A DNA stretch of 64,000 nt. Source: Mesorhizobium huakuii (GTDB taxonomy: Bacteria; Pseudomonadota; Alphaproteobacteria; Rhizobiales; Rhizobiaceae). The stretch covers positions 5,266,001-5,330,000 of the forward strand of contig NZ_CP050296.1 in NCBI RefSeq assembly GCF_014189455.1, read 5' to 3'. Both the position numbers and the translations under genes were made by a program. A model generated the notes under the pieces. That model was given only the letters and a program-made list of their open reading frames with translations. It had not been told where the DNA came from and made no database searches. How positions within the stretch are numbered: the first letter of the stretch is position 1; every line of letters begins with the position of its first letter. Shown one piece after another: positions 46,240 to 55,815 of the stretch.

Positions 46240-46692
46240 ATGGCTAAGCAGTCATCTAAAGCGCCGGCATCCAAGGCACCGGCAAAGAAAGCACCCGCAA
46301 AAGCAGTCGCGGCGAAGGCCGCAACAGCAGTGAAGAAAGCAGCGCCTGCGAAGGCAGCGGCGAAGCCCGCAGCGAAAGCAGCACCGGCCAAGAAGCCGGC
46401 AGCGGCCAAGGCTGTGGCGAAGCCCGCAGTGAAGAAGGCAGCGCCCGCCAAGGCAGCGGCAAAGCCCGCCGCTAAGGCAGCACCGGCGAAGAAGCCTGCA
46501 GCCAAGGCGGCGGCAAAACCCGCGGCCAAGAAAGCAGCGCCTGCCAAGGCTGCGGCAAAGCCCGCCGCTAAGGCAGCGGCAAAGCCGGCTGTCAAAGCAG
46601 CAGCGGCCGCGACAAAGCCTGCGGTGAAGAAAGCCGCCGCGCCGAAGGCCAAGGCAGCGCCTGCGAAGGCGAAGGCTCCGGCCAAGAAGTAG
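46240..46692 (+). CDS. Histone-H1-like Lys/Ala/Pro-rich protein
   Basis: The 150-residue protein is made almost only of Ala, Lys and Pro in KPAAKAAPAKK-like repeats, without a folded domain. It resembles the C-terminal tail of histone H1 and bacterial AlgP or Hc1-type DNA-binding proteins. It is very basic and would bind nucleic acid non-specifically (inference). GAAGGGG 6 nt before the ATG at 46240 fixes the start. Internal DNA repeats make the length prone to change by slippage. Confidence 0.8.
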   Translation: MAKQSSKAPASKAPAKKAPAKAVAAKAATAVKKAAPAKAAAKPAAKAAPAKKPAAAKAVAKPAVKKAAPAKAAAKPAAKAAPAKKPAAKAAAKPAAKKAAPAKAAAKPAAKAAAKPAVKAAAAATKPAVKKAAAPKAKAAPAKAKAPAKK

Positions 46693-47107
46693 ACCGGTCG
46701 TTGGGGCGTCGCGTGTCCTTCGGGGCTCGGCAAGGACGCTCTGACGCACTGGATCGAAAACAAGTCGGCGGCGGGTTCAGCCCTGAGGGCTGAACATCGG
46801 GATGGGACCGAGGGGCAAGCAAAGCGAGGCGGCGGTTGGCTGCCTCGCTTGCCCTTTGGATTGTTTCCTTGCTGCGGTCGGCGAAGGCCCCGGCGCGATG
46901 CCTGGGGTTGGTGCGATACGGATGCAGGTTTGAAATCCCGTCAGCCTGCGGTCCGCGCGCGCTCGTATTTCCAGCGTACCAGTTTGTCCGTGATATCTGG
47001 AGCGGAAACCGCAACCGGTTACCTGGCTGCTGTTTTTCTGCGTTCTGGCGGTTGATCGCAAGCGCCCGTCCAGTCAACACTGGACGCCTGCAAACAGGAA
47101 ACCGATC
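46693..47107. other. Intergenic region with one hairpin
   Basis: AAGCGAGGC (46822-46830) pairs with GCCTCGCTT (46842-46850) in this 415-bp gap. The hairpin has no strong T run but could end the H1-like transcript. No gene was recognised. Confidence 0.5.
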
Positions 47108-47704
47108 ATGCCGAAGCTGCTCTACGCATCCACCTCTCCTTACAGCTCGAAGGTAAGGATGGCCGCGGCCTATGCCGGGATCGCGATCGATCTGGTGCCG
47201 GTCAAGACAGAGGACAAACCGGCCGAGCTGATCGGCGCCAATCCGCTCGGCAAGATCCCGGTGCTGATGCTCGACGATGGCCGCTCGATTCACGACAGCC
47301 GCGCCATCACCCAGCACCTCAACCGGATTTCGAAGAACGCCTTGTTCCCGCGCAATCCCGACAAGCGGCTGGAAGCGGAAGTGCTGGAGGCGCTGGCCGA
47401 CGGTATCTGCGATTGTGCGCTGTCGATGGTCTATGAGCGCCGCACCCGGCCTGAGGAGATGGTCTATCAGCCCTGGCTCGACCGACAGTGGGCGAAGATC
47501 ACAGCCGCGCTCGATCTGCTCAATGCCAACCCACCAAAACTGCCGAAGAAGATCACCGCCGGTCAGATGGCGTTGCGTGCCTGCCTCGGCTATCTCTCCC
47601 TGCGTTTCGCCGGCAAATGGGAAAAGGGCCGTGGCCGGTTGACCCGCTGGGCGGCGCGTTTCGACGAGAAGTTTCCGGAGCTGAAGCCGGCGGTTCCTGC
47701 GTGA
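47108..47704 (+). CDS. Glutathione S-transferase family protein
   Basis: The 198-residue protein has an N-terminal thioredoxin-like domain (LLYASTSPYSSKVRMAAAYAGI; NPLGKIPVLMLDDGRSIHDSRAI with the conserved cis-Pro and Ser for glutathione) and an all-helical C-terminal domain. AGGAAA precedes the ATG. The STSPYSSKVR active-site region has Ser/Tyr candidates and no Cys. Substrate unknown. Confidence 0.87.
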   Translation: MPKLLYASTSPYSSKVRMAAAYAGIAIDLVPVKTEDKPAELIGANPLGKIPVLMLDDGRSIHDSRAITQHLNRISKNALFPRNPDKRLEAEVLEALADGICDCALSMVYERRTRPEEMVYQPWLDRQWAKITAALDLLNANPPKLPKKITAGQMALRACLGYLSLRFAGKWEKGRGRLTRWAARFDEKFPELKPAVPA

Positions 47705-47833
47705 AGTAACGCGTTGGTCTTCAAGGTTGGCGATTGGCGAAGGCCAGCGTGACAGCTCGCGCCTCACTCTCCACCTTGAACCGCCGCCTGCTTCCGTGCT
47801 TGCTTGTAACCACGCAATTGCGGAGTGGCGAGC

Positions 47834-48217
47834 ATGGCAAAGTCAGTCATCAAAACCAGCGCGGCCTCCGATCCCATGGTCGAGCGCCTGCGCGCCGCCC
47901 TCGGTCAGCACGCCTTCACCGAACAGAAGATGTTCGGCGGCACCTGCTTCATGCTCAACGGCAACATGCTTATCGGAACCTCGAAGCGCGGGCTGTTGGT
48001 TCGCGTCGGCAAGGCCGCGCATGCGGAGGCGGCAACGCGTCCCCATGCGCGACCGATGGAGATGGGTGGGCGTTCGATGGAGGGCTACGTCCATGTTGCG
48101 CCGGAAGGCACGGCGACTGAAACCGATCTCGCCGGCTGGCTCGATCGCGCGCTGACCTTCGTCGAGACGCTGCCGCCGAAATCGAAGCCAGCCAAGGTCG
48201 CAAAGCGGCATACGTAA
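47834..48217 (+). CDS. TfoX N-terminal domain protein
   Basis: The 127-residue protein matches the TfoX/Sxy N-terminal domain: MVERLRAALG, TEQKMFGGTCFMLNGNMLIGTSKRGLLVRVG and GYVHVAPEG. The C-terminal TfoX half is absent, as in many stand-alone members outside competent gammaproteobacteria, so a role in competence should not be assumed. GGAG lies upstream of the ATG at 47834, and a GTG at 47825 is also in frame. Confidence 0.85.
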   Translation: MAKSVIKTSAASDPMVERLRAALGQHAFTEQKMFGGTCFMLNGNMLIGTSKRGLLVRVGKAAHAEAATRPHARPMEMGGRSMEGYVHVAPEGTATETDLAGWLDRALTFVETLPPKSKPAKVAKRHT

Positions 48218-48293
48218 GCCGGTCGCGCGGCCTAGTCTGCGTCGGTTGGTGTCGGCAGGTGGGCTCACCGGCAAAGCTGGCGGGAGGAGGCAA

Positions 48294-48718
48294 ATGGCGT
48301 TTCTGGCGGGGCGTTGTATGTGCGGGGCGGTTGGCTGGACCTACTCCGGAGACACCACGCGCAATCTGGTCTGTCACTGCGTTGACTGCCAGCGCGCGCC
48401 ACGTCCTCCCCCTTGACGGCCTTCCTGGGGATGAGGCGGGAGCACCTGAACTGGACCGGTGATATCGTGCACTATGAGAGCAGCCCCGGGACGTTCCGGG
48501 GATTTTGCCCGACCTGCGGCACAAGGCTCTATTTCCGCTCTGGGAGATGGCCTTCGGAGGTTCATGTCCACGCCGCGACGATGACCGATCCGGGCGAATA
48601 CCAACCAGACGCGCAAGTCTTCATTGGCTCGCGGATGAAATGGCTCGACCGGCTGCGGTCGCTTCCCGCCCATCGGGGTTTTCAGCAAGCTCCGGAGGGT
48701 TCTGCCGAGACGCCCTGA
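48294..48718 (+). pseudogene. GFA (glutathione-dependent formaldehyde-activating-like) protein, frameshifted
   Basis: GFA proteins are small zinc proteins with several Cys pairs. The start frame gives GRCMCGAVGW and CHCVDCQRA, then stops. The second frame continues LTAFLGMRREHLNWTG and has FCPTCGTRLYFRS. An extra GC within the GCGCGCG run at 48393-48399 explains the two-base shift. Without it the protein reads CHCVDCQRATSSPLTAF and has about 140 residues. A dinucleotide slip, either biological or technical, is likely. Confidence 0.8.
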
Positions 48719-48786
48719 GGGCGGAACCTGCACGGTCCAGTTTGTTGCCGTCTCGCACAAAGTTCTCGAAACCGGCACAGGCAATA

Positions 48787-48815
48787 AAAAAGCCGGGCGC
48801 GAGGCCCGGCTTTTT
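48787..48815. terminator. Bidirectional intrinsic terminator
   Basis: AAAAAGCCGGG and CCCGGCTTTTT form a perfect 11-bp stem with a 7-nt loop between the convergent GFA and outer membrane protein genes. A T run follows the stem on either strand. Confidence 0.9.
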
Positions 48816-48835
48816 CGTGTCGTGGCTTGAACGAC

Positions 48836-49492
48836 TTAGAACTTCATACCGACGCCGAAGGTGACGCGGTTGTCGGTGGCCTTGACCTTGCCGATACCGT
48901 CGAAGCTCTTGCTACCGAAGTCGGTGTAGCGGTACTCGACACGGCCGAACACATTGTCGGTCAGCTTGATGTCGGTGCCGACGCCGGCGGTCCAGCCGAG
49001 CATGGTGGCGCGGTCGCTGGCGTTGAGATCGCTATCTTCCACCTTCAGGCTTTTGCCGGCGAGACCGCCGGTGCCATAGAGCAGGATTTCCGGGGTCACG
49101 GCGTAGCCGAGACGGGCACGCAGCGAGCCTTCGAAGCCGCCCTTGGAGTGGATGCCGTTGTCGTCACCCTTGACGCCGTTGTAGCCGAGTTCGGCTTCAC
49201 CGCCGTACACGAAGTTCTCCTGCTGCCACTGATAGCCGCCGAAGACGCTGCCGACGAAACCCTTGGTGTCGGTTTCGAAGCCCTGATCCTTCTCCTTGGT
49301 ACGGCCGCTGAAGCCATAGCCAAGATTGATACCGGCATAGGGGCCGGCCCAGGATGCGACGGGCAGTTCGGCAACCGGTGCGGGTGCCGGCGGCTCTTCC
49401 TGGACGACGTCTGCGGCATAGGCAGTACCACCGAGGGCGAAGAGCCCGAGCGCAACGGCCAACGGCCGTGCGAATTTGAGATTGGCTTGCAT
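48836..49492 (-). CDS. Omp25/RopB-like outer membrane beta-barrel protein
   Basis: The 218-residue product has a signal peptide (ALGLFALGGTAYAAD), a Pro/Glu-rich linker (EEPPAPAPVAELP), then an eight-stranded-type barrel starting WAGPYAGINLGYGF and ending with the outer-membrane signature NRVTFGVGMKF, with terminal Phe. This is the small porin-like family of Omp25/Omp31 in Brucella and RopB in Rhizobium. AAGGAG stands ahead of the ATG. These are abundant structural envelope proteins. Confidence 0.9.
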   Translation of the reverse strand: MQANLKFARPLAVALGLFALGGTAYAADVVQEEPPAPAPVAELPVASWAGPYAGINLGYGFSGRTKEKDQGFETDTKGFVGSVFGGYQWQQENFVYGGEAELGYNGVKGDDNGIHSKGGFEGSLRARLGYAVTPEILLYGTGGLAGKSLKVEDSDLNASDRATMLGWTAGVGTDIKLTDNVFGRVEYRYTDFGSKSFDGIGKVKATDNRVTFGVGMKF

Positions 49493-49905
49493 TGTTCTTT
49501 ACTCCTTAAGCCACAGGACACAGGCTTGTTTCTCACGATCGCCATCAACCCGTCCGGGGGGTGAAACGGATCTGGCGTTCGTCGGTTCCAAATGTCGTGT
49601 CAAAATGCGGCTGAAGCGAACCTGAACTTGGGTCATTACCCGGCGCGAATGAGGCGGAACCTTGACGTTGCATCTTCGCAACAGCGAAATGTCAGCAGCC
49701 ATTTCATGCTGCGCTGCACACCGCTTGGTGCAAGGAGTCCTGCGTCCTATATTGCGGTCCGGCGGGTCCGACTCCAAGACGAGTCGGCATGCCGAACCGG
49801 GCGTTTCGCCACAATGCTGCCCCAGGTGCGAATGCCGTTTAACGCATGCAGGGCCATATTTCGTCGGCGTCGTGTTTTCGGGCCGAAATTGAGGATTGAC
49901 AGCAG
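49493..49905. other. Divergent intergenic region between Omp25-like and SDR genes
   Basis: The 413-bp stretch should hold the promoter of the abundant outer membrane protein. No clear operator, RNA gene or repeat was recognised. Confidence 0.45.
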
Positions 49906-50670
49906 ATGAGCAAAGCCACTGCCGCGGCGCTGGTGACGGGCGGGGCGAAACGGATCGGCAAGGCAATCGTCGAAGACCTTGCCAGCCATGGTTTTGCTGT
50001 CGCCATCCACGCCAATCGCTCGAGCGATGAGGCGGATGCCTTGGCGGCAGGAATCAACCTGTCCGGCGGTCGCGCCGCCGTGGTAAGCGCCGACCTGACA
50101 GACATGGACGCCGTCAGCGACCTCGTCGGCCAGGCTGAAGCCGCGCTGGGCCCAATCTCGCTGCTGGTCAACAACGCGTCGCTCTTCGTCGATGATTCCG
50201 TTGAGGATTTCGACTGGCAGGCCTGGGACCGCCACTTTGCCATTCATGTGAAAACCCCGGCGCTGTTGGCGCAGAATTTCGCCCGCTCTTTGCCGGAGGG
50301 GCAGGAGGGGCTGATCGTCAACATCATCGATCAGCGGGTCTGGCGCCCGACTCCGCGCTATTTCTCCTATGCGCTGTCCAAGTCGGCTTTGTGGACCCAG
50401 ACGCAGATGCTGGCGCAATCGCTCGGCCCGCGCATTCGTGTCAACGCGATCGGTCCCGGCCCGACGCTGAAAAATGTGCGCCAGGACGATTCCGACTTTG
50501 ACGCACAGCTCGCCGGCCTGATCCTGAAGCGCGGCCCGCAATTGTCGGAATTCGGCGCCACCATCCGCTATCTCTGGGATGCGCGCTCGGTCACCGGTCA
50601 GATGATCGCGCTCGATGGCGGCCAGCATCTTGCATGGCAGACGCCCGATGTGACAGGCATGACGGAATGA
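49906..50670 (+). CDS. Pteridine-reductase-like short-chain dehydrogenase
   Basis: This is a 254-residue SDR with [19 protein letters not shown], an NADPH-preferring Arg in [15 protein letters not shown], and the Tyr/Lys pair in YALSKSALW. The TGGAKRIG motif and the [13 protein letters not shown] segment are those of FolM/PTR1-like pteridine reductases, which reduce dihydrofolate or dihydromonapterin. It overlaps uvrC by 4 nt. Confidence 0.82.
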   Translation: MSKATAAALVTGGAKRIGKAIVEDLASHGFAVAIHANRSSDEADALAAGINLSGGRAAVVSADLTDMDAVSDLVGQAEAALGPISLLVNNASLFVDDSVEDFDWQAWDRHFAIHVKTPALLAQNFARSLPEGQEGLIVNIIDQRVWRPTPRYFSYALSKSALWTQTQMLAQSLGPRIRVNAIGPGPTLKNVRQDDSDFDAQLAGLILKRGPQLSEFGATIRYLWDARSVTGQMIALDGGQHLAWQTPDVTGMTE

Positions 50671-52738
50671 GTCCTCTGGATCCCAAGAACAAGGCGCGCG
50701 GCGGCGCCGACGATCTGCCTCCCGATATCGACCTCGAGGACGAGGCGCTGGAGGATATCGTCGAGCCGGCCGGCCCGGATGTCGCATTCACGGCCATCGA
50801 CTGGACGCCGCATGCCGGCGACGCCGAAGGCATGGTCGGTGCCGAGGTGATCCAGACGCTGGTCAAGCGGCTGCCCAACGCGCCCGGCGTCTACCGCATG
50901 ATGAACGCCGCCGGCGACGTGCTCTATGTCGGCAAGGCGCGCAGCCTGAAGAAGCGCGTCACCAACTACGCGCAAGGCCGGTTCCACACCAACCGCATCG
51001 GCCGCATGGTGCGCGAGACGTCGACGATGGAGTTCGTCGTCACCCGCACCGAGATCGAAGCGCTGTTGCTCGAAGCCAATCTTATCAAGCGCTTGCGGCC
51101 GCGATTTAATGTTCTGATGCGGGACGACAAGTCGTTCCCCTTATATTCTCCTGACCGGCGACCACGCGTCGCCCGGCATCTACAAGCATCGCGGCGCGCG
51201 GTCGCGCAAGGGCGACTATTTCGGCCCCTTTGCCTCGGCCGGCGCCGTCGGCCGCACCATCAATTCGCTGCAGCGCGCCTTCCTGCTGCGCAGCTGCACC
51301 AACTCGTTTTACGAGAACCGCACGCGGCCGTGCTTGCTCTACCAGATCAAGCGCTGCGCCGGCCCCTGCACCGGCGAAATCTCGCATGAGGGCTATGCCG
51401 AACTGGTCGCCGAGGCGAAGGATTTTTTGTCCGGCCGCAGCCAGAAGGTGAAGACCGAGATTTCGGCCGCCATGCAGCAGGCGTCTGAAGACCTCGATTT
51501 CGAACGCGCCGCCATCTATCGCGACCGGCTGGCGGCCCTGTCGCATGTGCAGAGCCATCAGGGCATCAATCCGGCGACCGTCGACGAGGCCGACGTCTTC
51601 GCCATCCATCAGGAAGGCGGCCAGGTCTGCATCCAGGTGTTCTTCTTCCGCACCGGCCAGAACTGGGGTAACCGCGCCTATTTCCCGAAAGCCGATCCTG
51701 CCTTGGAGGCCGCCGAGGTGCTGGGCTCGTTCCTGGCGCAGTTCTATGACGACAAGCCGACGCCGCGTGCCATTCTCTTGTCGCACACCGTCGAAGACCA
51801 GGAATTGCTGGCCGAGGCGCTCTCCACCCGCGCTGGCCGCAAGGTGGCGATCTCGGTGCCGCAGCGCGGCGAGAAGAAGGACCTGACCGACAACGCCCTG
51901 CAGAACGCCCGTGAGGCGTTGGGCCGCAGGCTGGCCGAAACCTCGACGCAAGGGCGCCTGCTTGCCGGTTTCGCCGAGACCTTCGGCCTGGCCAAGCCGC
52001 CGGTGCGCATAGAGGTCTACGACAACTCGCACATCATGGGCACCAACGCGGTCGGCGCCATGGTCGTGGCGGGACCGGAAGGTTTTGTAAAAAACCAGTA
52101 CCGGAAATTCAACATCCGCTCGACCGAGATCACGCCGGGCGACGATTTCGGCATGATGCGCGAGGTGATGGAGCGGCGTTTTTCGCGATTGCTCAAGGAG
52201 CATGGCGATGTTGCCGTGGCCGACGATGCGGCAGCGGGCGAGGCGCCCGATGATATCGAAGACGATATCTCCGGCAGCTTCCCGGCCTGGCCCGACGTCA
52301 TCCTGATCGATGGCGGCCAGGGTCAGATGACGGCGGTGCGCAAGATTCTCGCCGATCTCGGCATCGAGGATCGCGTCGTGGCGATCGGCATCGCCAAGGG
52401 GCAGGACCGCGATGCCGGCCGCGAGCGCTTTTTTCGTCAGGGGCAGGGACTCGTTTTCGCTGCCGGTGCGCGACCCCGTGCTCTATTTCGTCCAGCGCCT
52501 GCGCGATGAGGTCCATCGCTTCGCCATCGGCTCGCACCGGGCGCGGCGCAAGAAGGAGATGGTCAAGAGCCCGCTCGACGAGATTGCCGGCATCGGCCCG
52601 GGCCGCAAGCGCGCACTGCTGCTGGCATTCGGCACCGCCAAGGCGGTCAGCCGTGCCGCTATCGAGGATCTGAGGAAAGTCGACGGCATTTCAGAACAGG
52701 TCGCCAAGCTGGTCTATAATCATTTCCACGAAAGTTAG
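50667..52738 (+). pseudogene. uvrC: Excinuclease ABC subunit C, reading frame broken twice
   Basis: UvrC makes the two incisions in nucleotide excision repair. The GIY-YIG domain ([30 protein letters not shown]), UVR helices, the RNase-H-like domain ([33 protein letters not shown]) and the C-terminal helix-hairpin-helix ([13 protein letters not shown]) are all present but in three frames. One extra C in CCCC at 51137-51140 separates DDKSFP from YILLTGDH. One extra T in TTTTTT at 52429-52434 separates GRERFF from VRGRDSF. Both lie in homopolymers, and the gene is otherwise intact (about 690 residues), so consensus error is the most economical reading. The start ATGA overlaps the SDR stop. Confidence 0.92.
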
Positions 52739-52835
52739 AAAATTCGGCAGTTTCAGCTGGCCTGTCGAATCTGGCCTGTTGACCCCCTACATTGCCTTCT
52801 GATTTGAGTACGCAGGCAGAAAGAGTCCACCAGAT

Positions 52836-53432
52836 ATGGCCCAGCGCGCGTTCAACCTGCCCAACATGCTGACCTACGCCCGCATCATCGCGGTGCCGCT
52901 GGTCGTGCTGTGCTTTTTTCTCGAAGGCCATCTGAAATCGAGCGACTTCGCCCGCTGGTCGGCGCTGGTCATTTTCCTGCTGGCGTCCATCACCGATTAT
53001 TTCGACGGCTATTTTGCCCGCGCCTGGCAGCAGACCTCCAACATCGGCAAGATGCTCGATCCGATCGCTGACAAGCTGCTGGTCGCCACGTGCCTTTTGC
53101 TGCTTGCGGCCGATACCGACCGCCACGCCGGCATTGCCGGCTGGTCGCTGTGGGCGGCGATCATCATCCTGTGCCGCGAAATCCTGGTTTCGGGCCTGCG
53201 CGAATATCTGGCGGCGCTCAAGGTCTCGGTGCCGGTGACGCAGCTTGCCAAGTGGAAGACCACCATCCAGATGGTCGCCATAGCCTTCCTGCTGGCGGGG
53301 CCGGCCGGTGACAAGATCTTTCCCTTGACCACGCAGACCGGCCTGGTGCTGCTGTGGATCGCGGCACTCGTCACGCTTTACACCGGCTACGACTATTTCC
53401 GCGCCGGCCTCAAGCACATTATGGACGAGTGA
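52836..53432 (+). CDS. pgsA: CDP-diacylglycerol-glycerol-3-phosphate 3-phosphatidyltransferase
   Basis: PgsA makes phosphatidylglycerophosphate, the first step of phosphatidylglycerol and cardiolipin synthesis, at the inner membrane. The 198 residues contain the CDP-alcohol phosphotransferase motif D54-x2-D57-G-x2-A-R with G71, D75 and D79, and several membrane helices. It lies between uvrC and moaD, a common alphaproteobacterial order, and ends 1 nt before moaD. Confidence 0.95.
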   Translation: MAQRAFNLPNMLTYARIIAVPLVVLCFFLEGHLKSSDFARWSALVIFLLASITDYFDGYFARAWQQTSNIGKMLDPIADKLLVATCLLLLAADTDRHAGIAGWSLWAAIIILCREILVSGLREYLAALKVSVPVTQLAKWKTTIQMVAIAFLLAGPAGDKIFPLTTQTGLVLLWIAALVTLYTGYDYFRAGLKHIMDE

Positions 53433-53433
53433 G

Positions 53434-53691
53434 ATGACGACCCGCCTCATCTATTTTGCCTGGGTGCGCGAACGGATCGGCACGTCGGAGGAAGACGTCG
53501 AATTGCCCAAAGGCATCGAGACGGTCGCCGACCTCTTGCGCTGGCTGCAATCGCGCGGCGAAGGCTACGAAAACGCACTGCAATATCCCGACGTGATCCG
53601 CGTTGCCATCAACCAGGAACATGTCGACCACCGCGAGAAGATAGCGGGCGCGCGCGAGATCGCCCTGTTCCCGCCGATGACCGGGGGCTGA
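53434..53691 (+). CDS. moaD: Molybdopterin synthase sulfur carrier subunit
   Basis: MoaD is an 85-residue ubiquitin-like protein whose C-terminal Gly-Gly (FPPMTGG) is thiocarboxylated and gives sulfur to precursor Z in molybdenum cofactor synthesis. The start LIYFAWVRERIG is typical. It is followed after 5 nt by its partner moaE. Confidence 0.94.
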   Translation: MTTRLIYFAWVRERIGTSEEDVELPKGIETVADLLRWLQSRGEGYENALQYPDVIRVAINQEHVDHREKIAGAREIALFPPMTGG

Positions 53692-53696
53692 TACCG

Positions 53697-54176
53697 ATGT
53701 CGGCCGTCCTGGTGCCGAGCGTGCGCATCCAGCGCCAGGATTTCGACGTCGCCGCCGAGATCGCCGGGCTGACGCAAGGCCGCGCCGACATCGGCGCCGT
53801 GGTCACTTTCTCCGGTCTTTGCCGGGACGAGCAGGGCGCGCTCTCGGCACTGGAGCTTGAGCACTATCCCGGCATGGCGGAGGCCGAGATCGGCCGCATC
53901 GCCACCGAGGCGGTGCAGCGCTGGCCGCTGCAGGGCCTCACCGTCATCCACCGCCATGGCAAGATCGCGCCGGGGGAGAACATCGTGCTGGTGGTGGCCG
54001 CCTCGGCGCATCGCCAGGCGGCGTTCGAGGCGGCGAACTTCCTCATGGATTATCTGAAGTCACGCGCACCCTTCTGGAAGAAGGAGCACCGCACCGATGG
54101 TTCCGAGGGCGGCTGGGTCGAGGCCAAGGAGGCCGACACCCAAGCGGCGAAGCGCTGGAAATCGCCCTCCGAATAA
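53697..54176 (+). CDS. moaE: Molybdopterin synthase catalytic subunit
   Basis: MoaE combines with MoaD to convert cyclic pyranopterin monophosphate to molybdopterin. The 159 residues show GAVVTFSGLCRDEQ, LELEHYPGMAE, VIHRHGKIAPGENIVLV, and the catalytic-lysine region LKSRAPFWKKEH. An acidic, Lys-containing C-terminal tail follows. It sits directly after moaD. Confidence 0.95.
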   Translation: MSAVLVPSVRIQRQDFDVAAEIAGLTQGRADIGAVVTFSGLCRDEQGALSALELEHYPGMAEAEIGRIATEAVQRWPLQGLTVIHRHGKIAPGENIVLVVAASAHRQAAFEAANFLMDYLKSRAPFWKKEHRTDGSEGGWVEAKEADTQAAKRWKSPSE

Positions 54177-54272
54177 ATCCCTGTCGCAGCCATGCATTGA
54201 CCGCAATCCTTTGGCCAATTGGGTAAGGTTGATCAGCCCGGGGATAGGCAAACCGGGGCAAGGGAGGTGGTC

Positions 54273-55037
54273 ATGCTGGGCAGGCTCGCGGAGTTCTTCG
54301 TCTTCGGTTTCGTGCCTCTGGTCGTCGGCATCCTGGCGGCGCCGGAACTGTCCGTGGCCGCCGAAAAGGCGGTGAGGGGCGAGGTGATCTATCGCGAGCG
54401 CATCGCCCTGCCTCCCAGCGCCGTGCTTTCCGTCCAGCTTGCCGATGTCTCGCTGGCCGATGCGCCGGCCAAGATCATCGGCGAGCAGACTGTGAAGCCG
54501 GCTGGCCAGGTGCCGATCAGCTTCGAGATCAAGTTCGATCCGTCTGTGATCCAGCCGCAAATCACCTATGCACTGCAGGCCCGCATCATCGTCGACGGCA
54601 AGTTGATGTTCATCTCCGATGTGCGCCATCAGGTCGATCCGCTGACCGATGCGCCGCAGACCATCATGCTCAAGATGGTTGCGCCGGGCACCGAGCCGAC
54701 GGCTTCCGTCTTTGGTCAGCTCTGGGTCGTCGACTATGTCGACGGCATTGGCGCCATCGCCGCGCCGCAGGCGACGTTCCGGATCAGCGAGGCGGGCAAG
54801 GCCGGCGGCAGCGGCCCCTGCAACACCTATTTCGCCACCGCCAAGGTCGATGGGCAGGCGATCGCCATCAGCGAGATCGGCTCGACCTACAAGGCCTGCG
54901 CACCCGAGGTGATGGCCGAGGAAAAGGCGTTGTTCGATGCCTTGGCCAAGGCGGCGTCCTACAAGGTCGATGCCGGCAAGCTTGCCATATCAGACAAGGA
55001 CGGCCGCGAGATCCTGCGCTTCAGCGCCGCGAGCTGA
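54273..55037 (+). CDS. YbaY-like plus META domain envelope protein
   Basis: The 254-residue product has a signal or anchor helix (FFVFGFVPLVVGILAAPELSVAA). It is followed by a YbaY/type III lipoprotein chaperone-like domain (VRGEVIYRERIALPPSAVLSVQLADVS, through PQITYALQARIIVDGKLMFISD) and a C-terminal META domain (GPCNTYFATAKVDGQAIAISEIGSTYKAC). This combination is known from predicted heat-shock or envelope proteins. Its biochemical role is unclear. A strong ribosome site, GGGAGG, sets the ATG at 54273. Confidence 0.82.
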   Translation: MLGRLAEFFVFGFVPLVVGILAAPELSVAAEKAVRGEVIYRERIALPPSAVLSVQLADVSLADAPAKIIGEQTVKPAGQVPISFEIKFDPSVIQPQITYALQARIIVDGKLMFISDVRHQVDPLTDAPQTIMLKMVAPGTEPTASVFGQLWVVDYVDGIGAIAAPQATFRISEAGKAGGSGPCNTYFATAKVDGQAIAISEIGSTYKACAPEVMAEEKALFDALAKAASYKVDAGKLAISDKDGREILRFSAAS

Positions 55038-55049
55038 TTGCCAAATGAA

Positions 55050-55074
55050 AAAGGCCGGCGAAGCGCCGGCCTTT
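55050..55074. terminator. Bidirectional terminator between META gene and ndk
   Basis: AAAGGCCGGCG and CGCCGGCCTTT form a perfect 11-bp stem with a 3-nt loop, located between convergent genes. Confidence 0.85.
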
Positions 55075-55099
55075 CCAAATCAGACTTGATGATATCGGT

Positions 55100-55522
55100 T
55101 CAGCCGACGATCTCGGTGTCCGAGAACCAGTACTTGATCTCCTGCGCGGCGGTTTCCGGCGCGTCGGAGCCGTGCACCGAATTCTCGCCGATCGACAGCG
55201 CATGCACCTTGCGGATGGTGCCTTCGGCGGCGTTGGCCGGATTGGTGGCGCCCATCACTTCGCGGTTCTTGGCAATGGCGTTCTCGCCTTCCAGCACCTG
55301 GACGATCGTCGGAGCCGACGACATGAATTCAACCAGTTCGCCGAAGAACGGACGGTCCTTGTGGACGGCGTAGAAGCCTTCCGCCTCGCGGCGGCTCATC
55401 CACACGCGGCGCGATGCGATGACGCGCAGGCCGGCGTCTTCCAGCATCTTGGTGATGGCGCCGGTGAGGTTGCGCCGGGTTGCGTCCGGCTTGATCATGG
55501 AAAAGGTGCGTTCGAGCGCCAT
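55100..55522 (-). CDS. ndk: Nucleoside diphosphate kinase
   Basis: Ndk passes phosphate from ATP to nucleoside diphosphates. The 140 residues start [21 protein letters not shown] and contain the phosphorylated histidine H117 in SVHGSD. The frame continues 30 codons upstream without a ribosome site, so the conserved MALERTF start at 55522 was chosen. It is convergent with the META gene. Confidence 0.97.
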   Translation of the reverse strand: MALERTFSMIKPDATRRNLTGAITKMLEDAGLRVIASRRVWMSRREAEGFYAVHKDRPFFGELVEFMSSAPTIVQVLEGENAIAKNREVMGATNPANAAEGTIRKVHALSIGENSVHGSDAPETAAQEIKYWFSDTEIVG

Positions 55523-55815
55523 GGGTCGTCCTTGTCTGAGAATGGAATTGAGAGTGGCGGGCTCTATACAAGCCGCCCGGAGCCAGAGCAAGGGGTGAGG
55601 AGCGGTCGGCAAAGCGGACGGAAAGCCAATTGCTTGGCTTTCCGAGTGACGAACGCCCGAAGCGGCAGCGAAGGGCCGGAACAGTGCGTGTTTCTATGCA
55701 AGGCTGGTGTCGACAAGGCGAGCCAGGAGGCAAGATCAGATGGCTGCACAGCAACGCTTTGCTTGCTATAGTCGTGTTTCGGCGCCGCGCTGAAGTCGGC
55801 CCGAATGGAGACAAC

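Noticed and set aside
46240..46692. Lys/Ala/Pro repeats considered as a tandem-repeat array
   Set aside because: The frame is open with a strong ribosome site and the repeats are protein-level and degenerate, so it is a gene and not a non-coding array.
47834..48217. TfoX-N protein considered as evidence for natural competence
   Set aside because: Only the N-terminal domain is present and no competence genes are nearby. Stand-alone TfoX-N proteins are widespread in non-competent bacteria.
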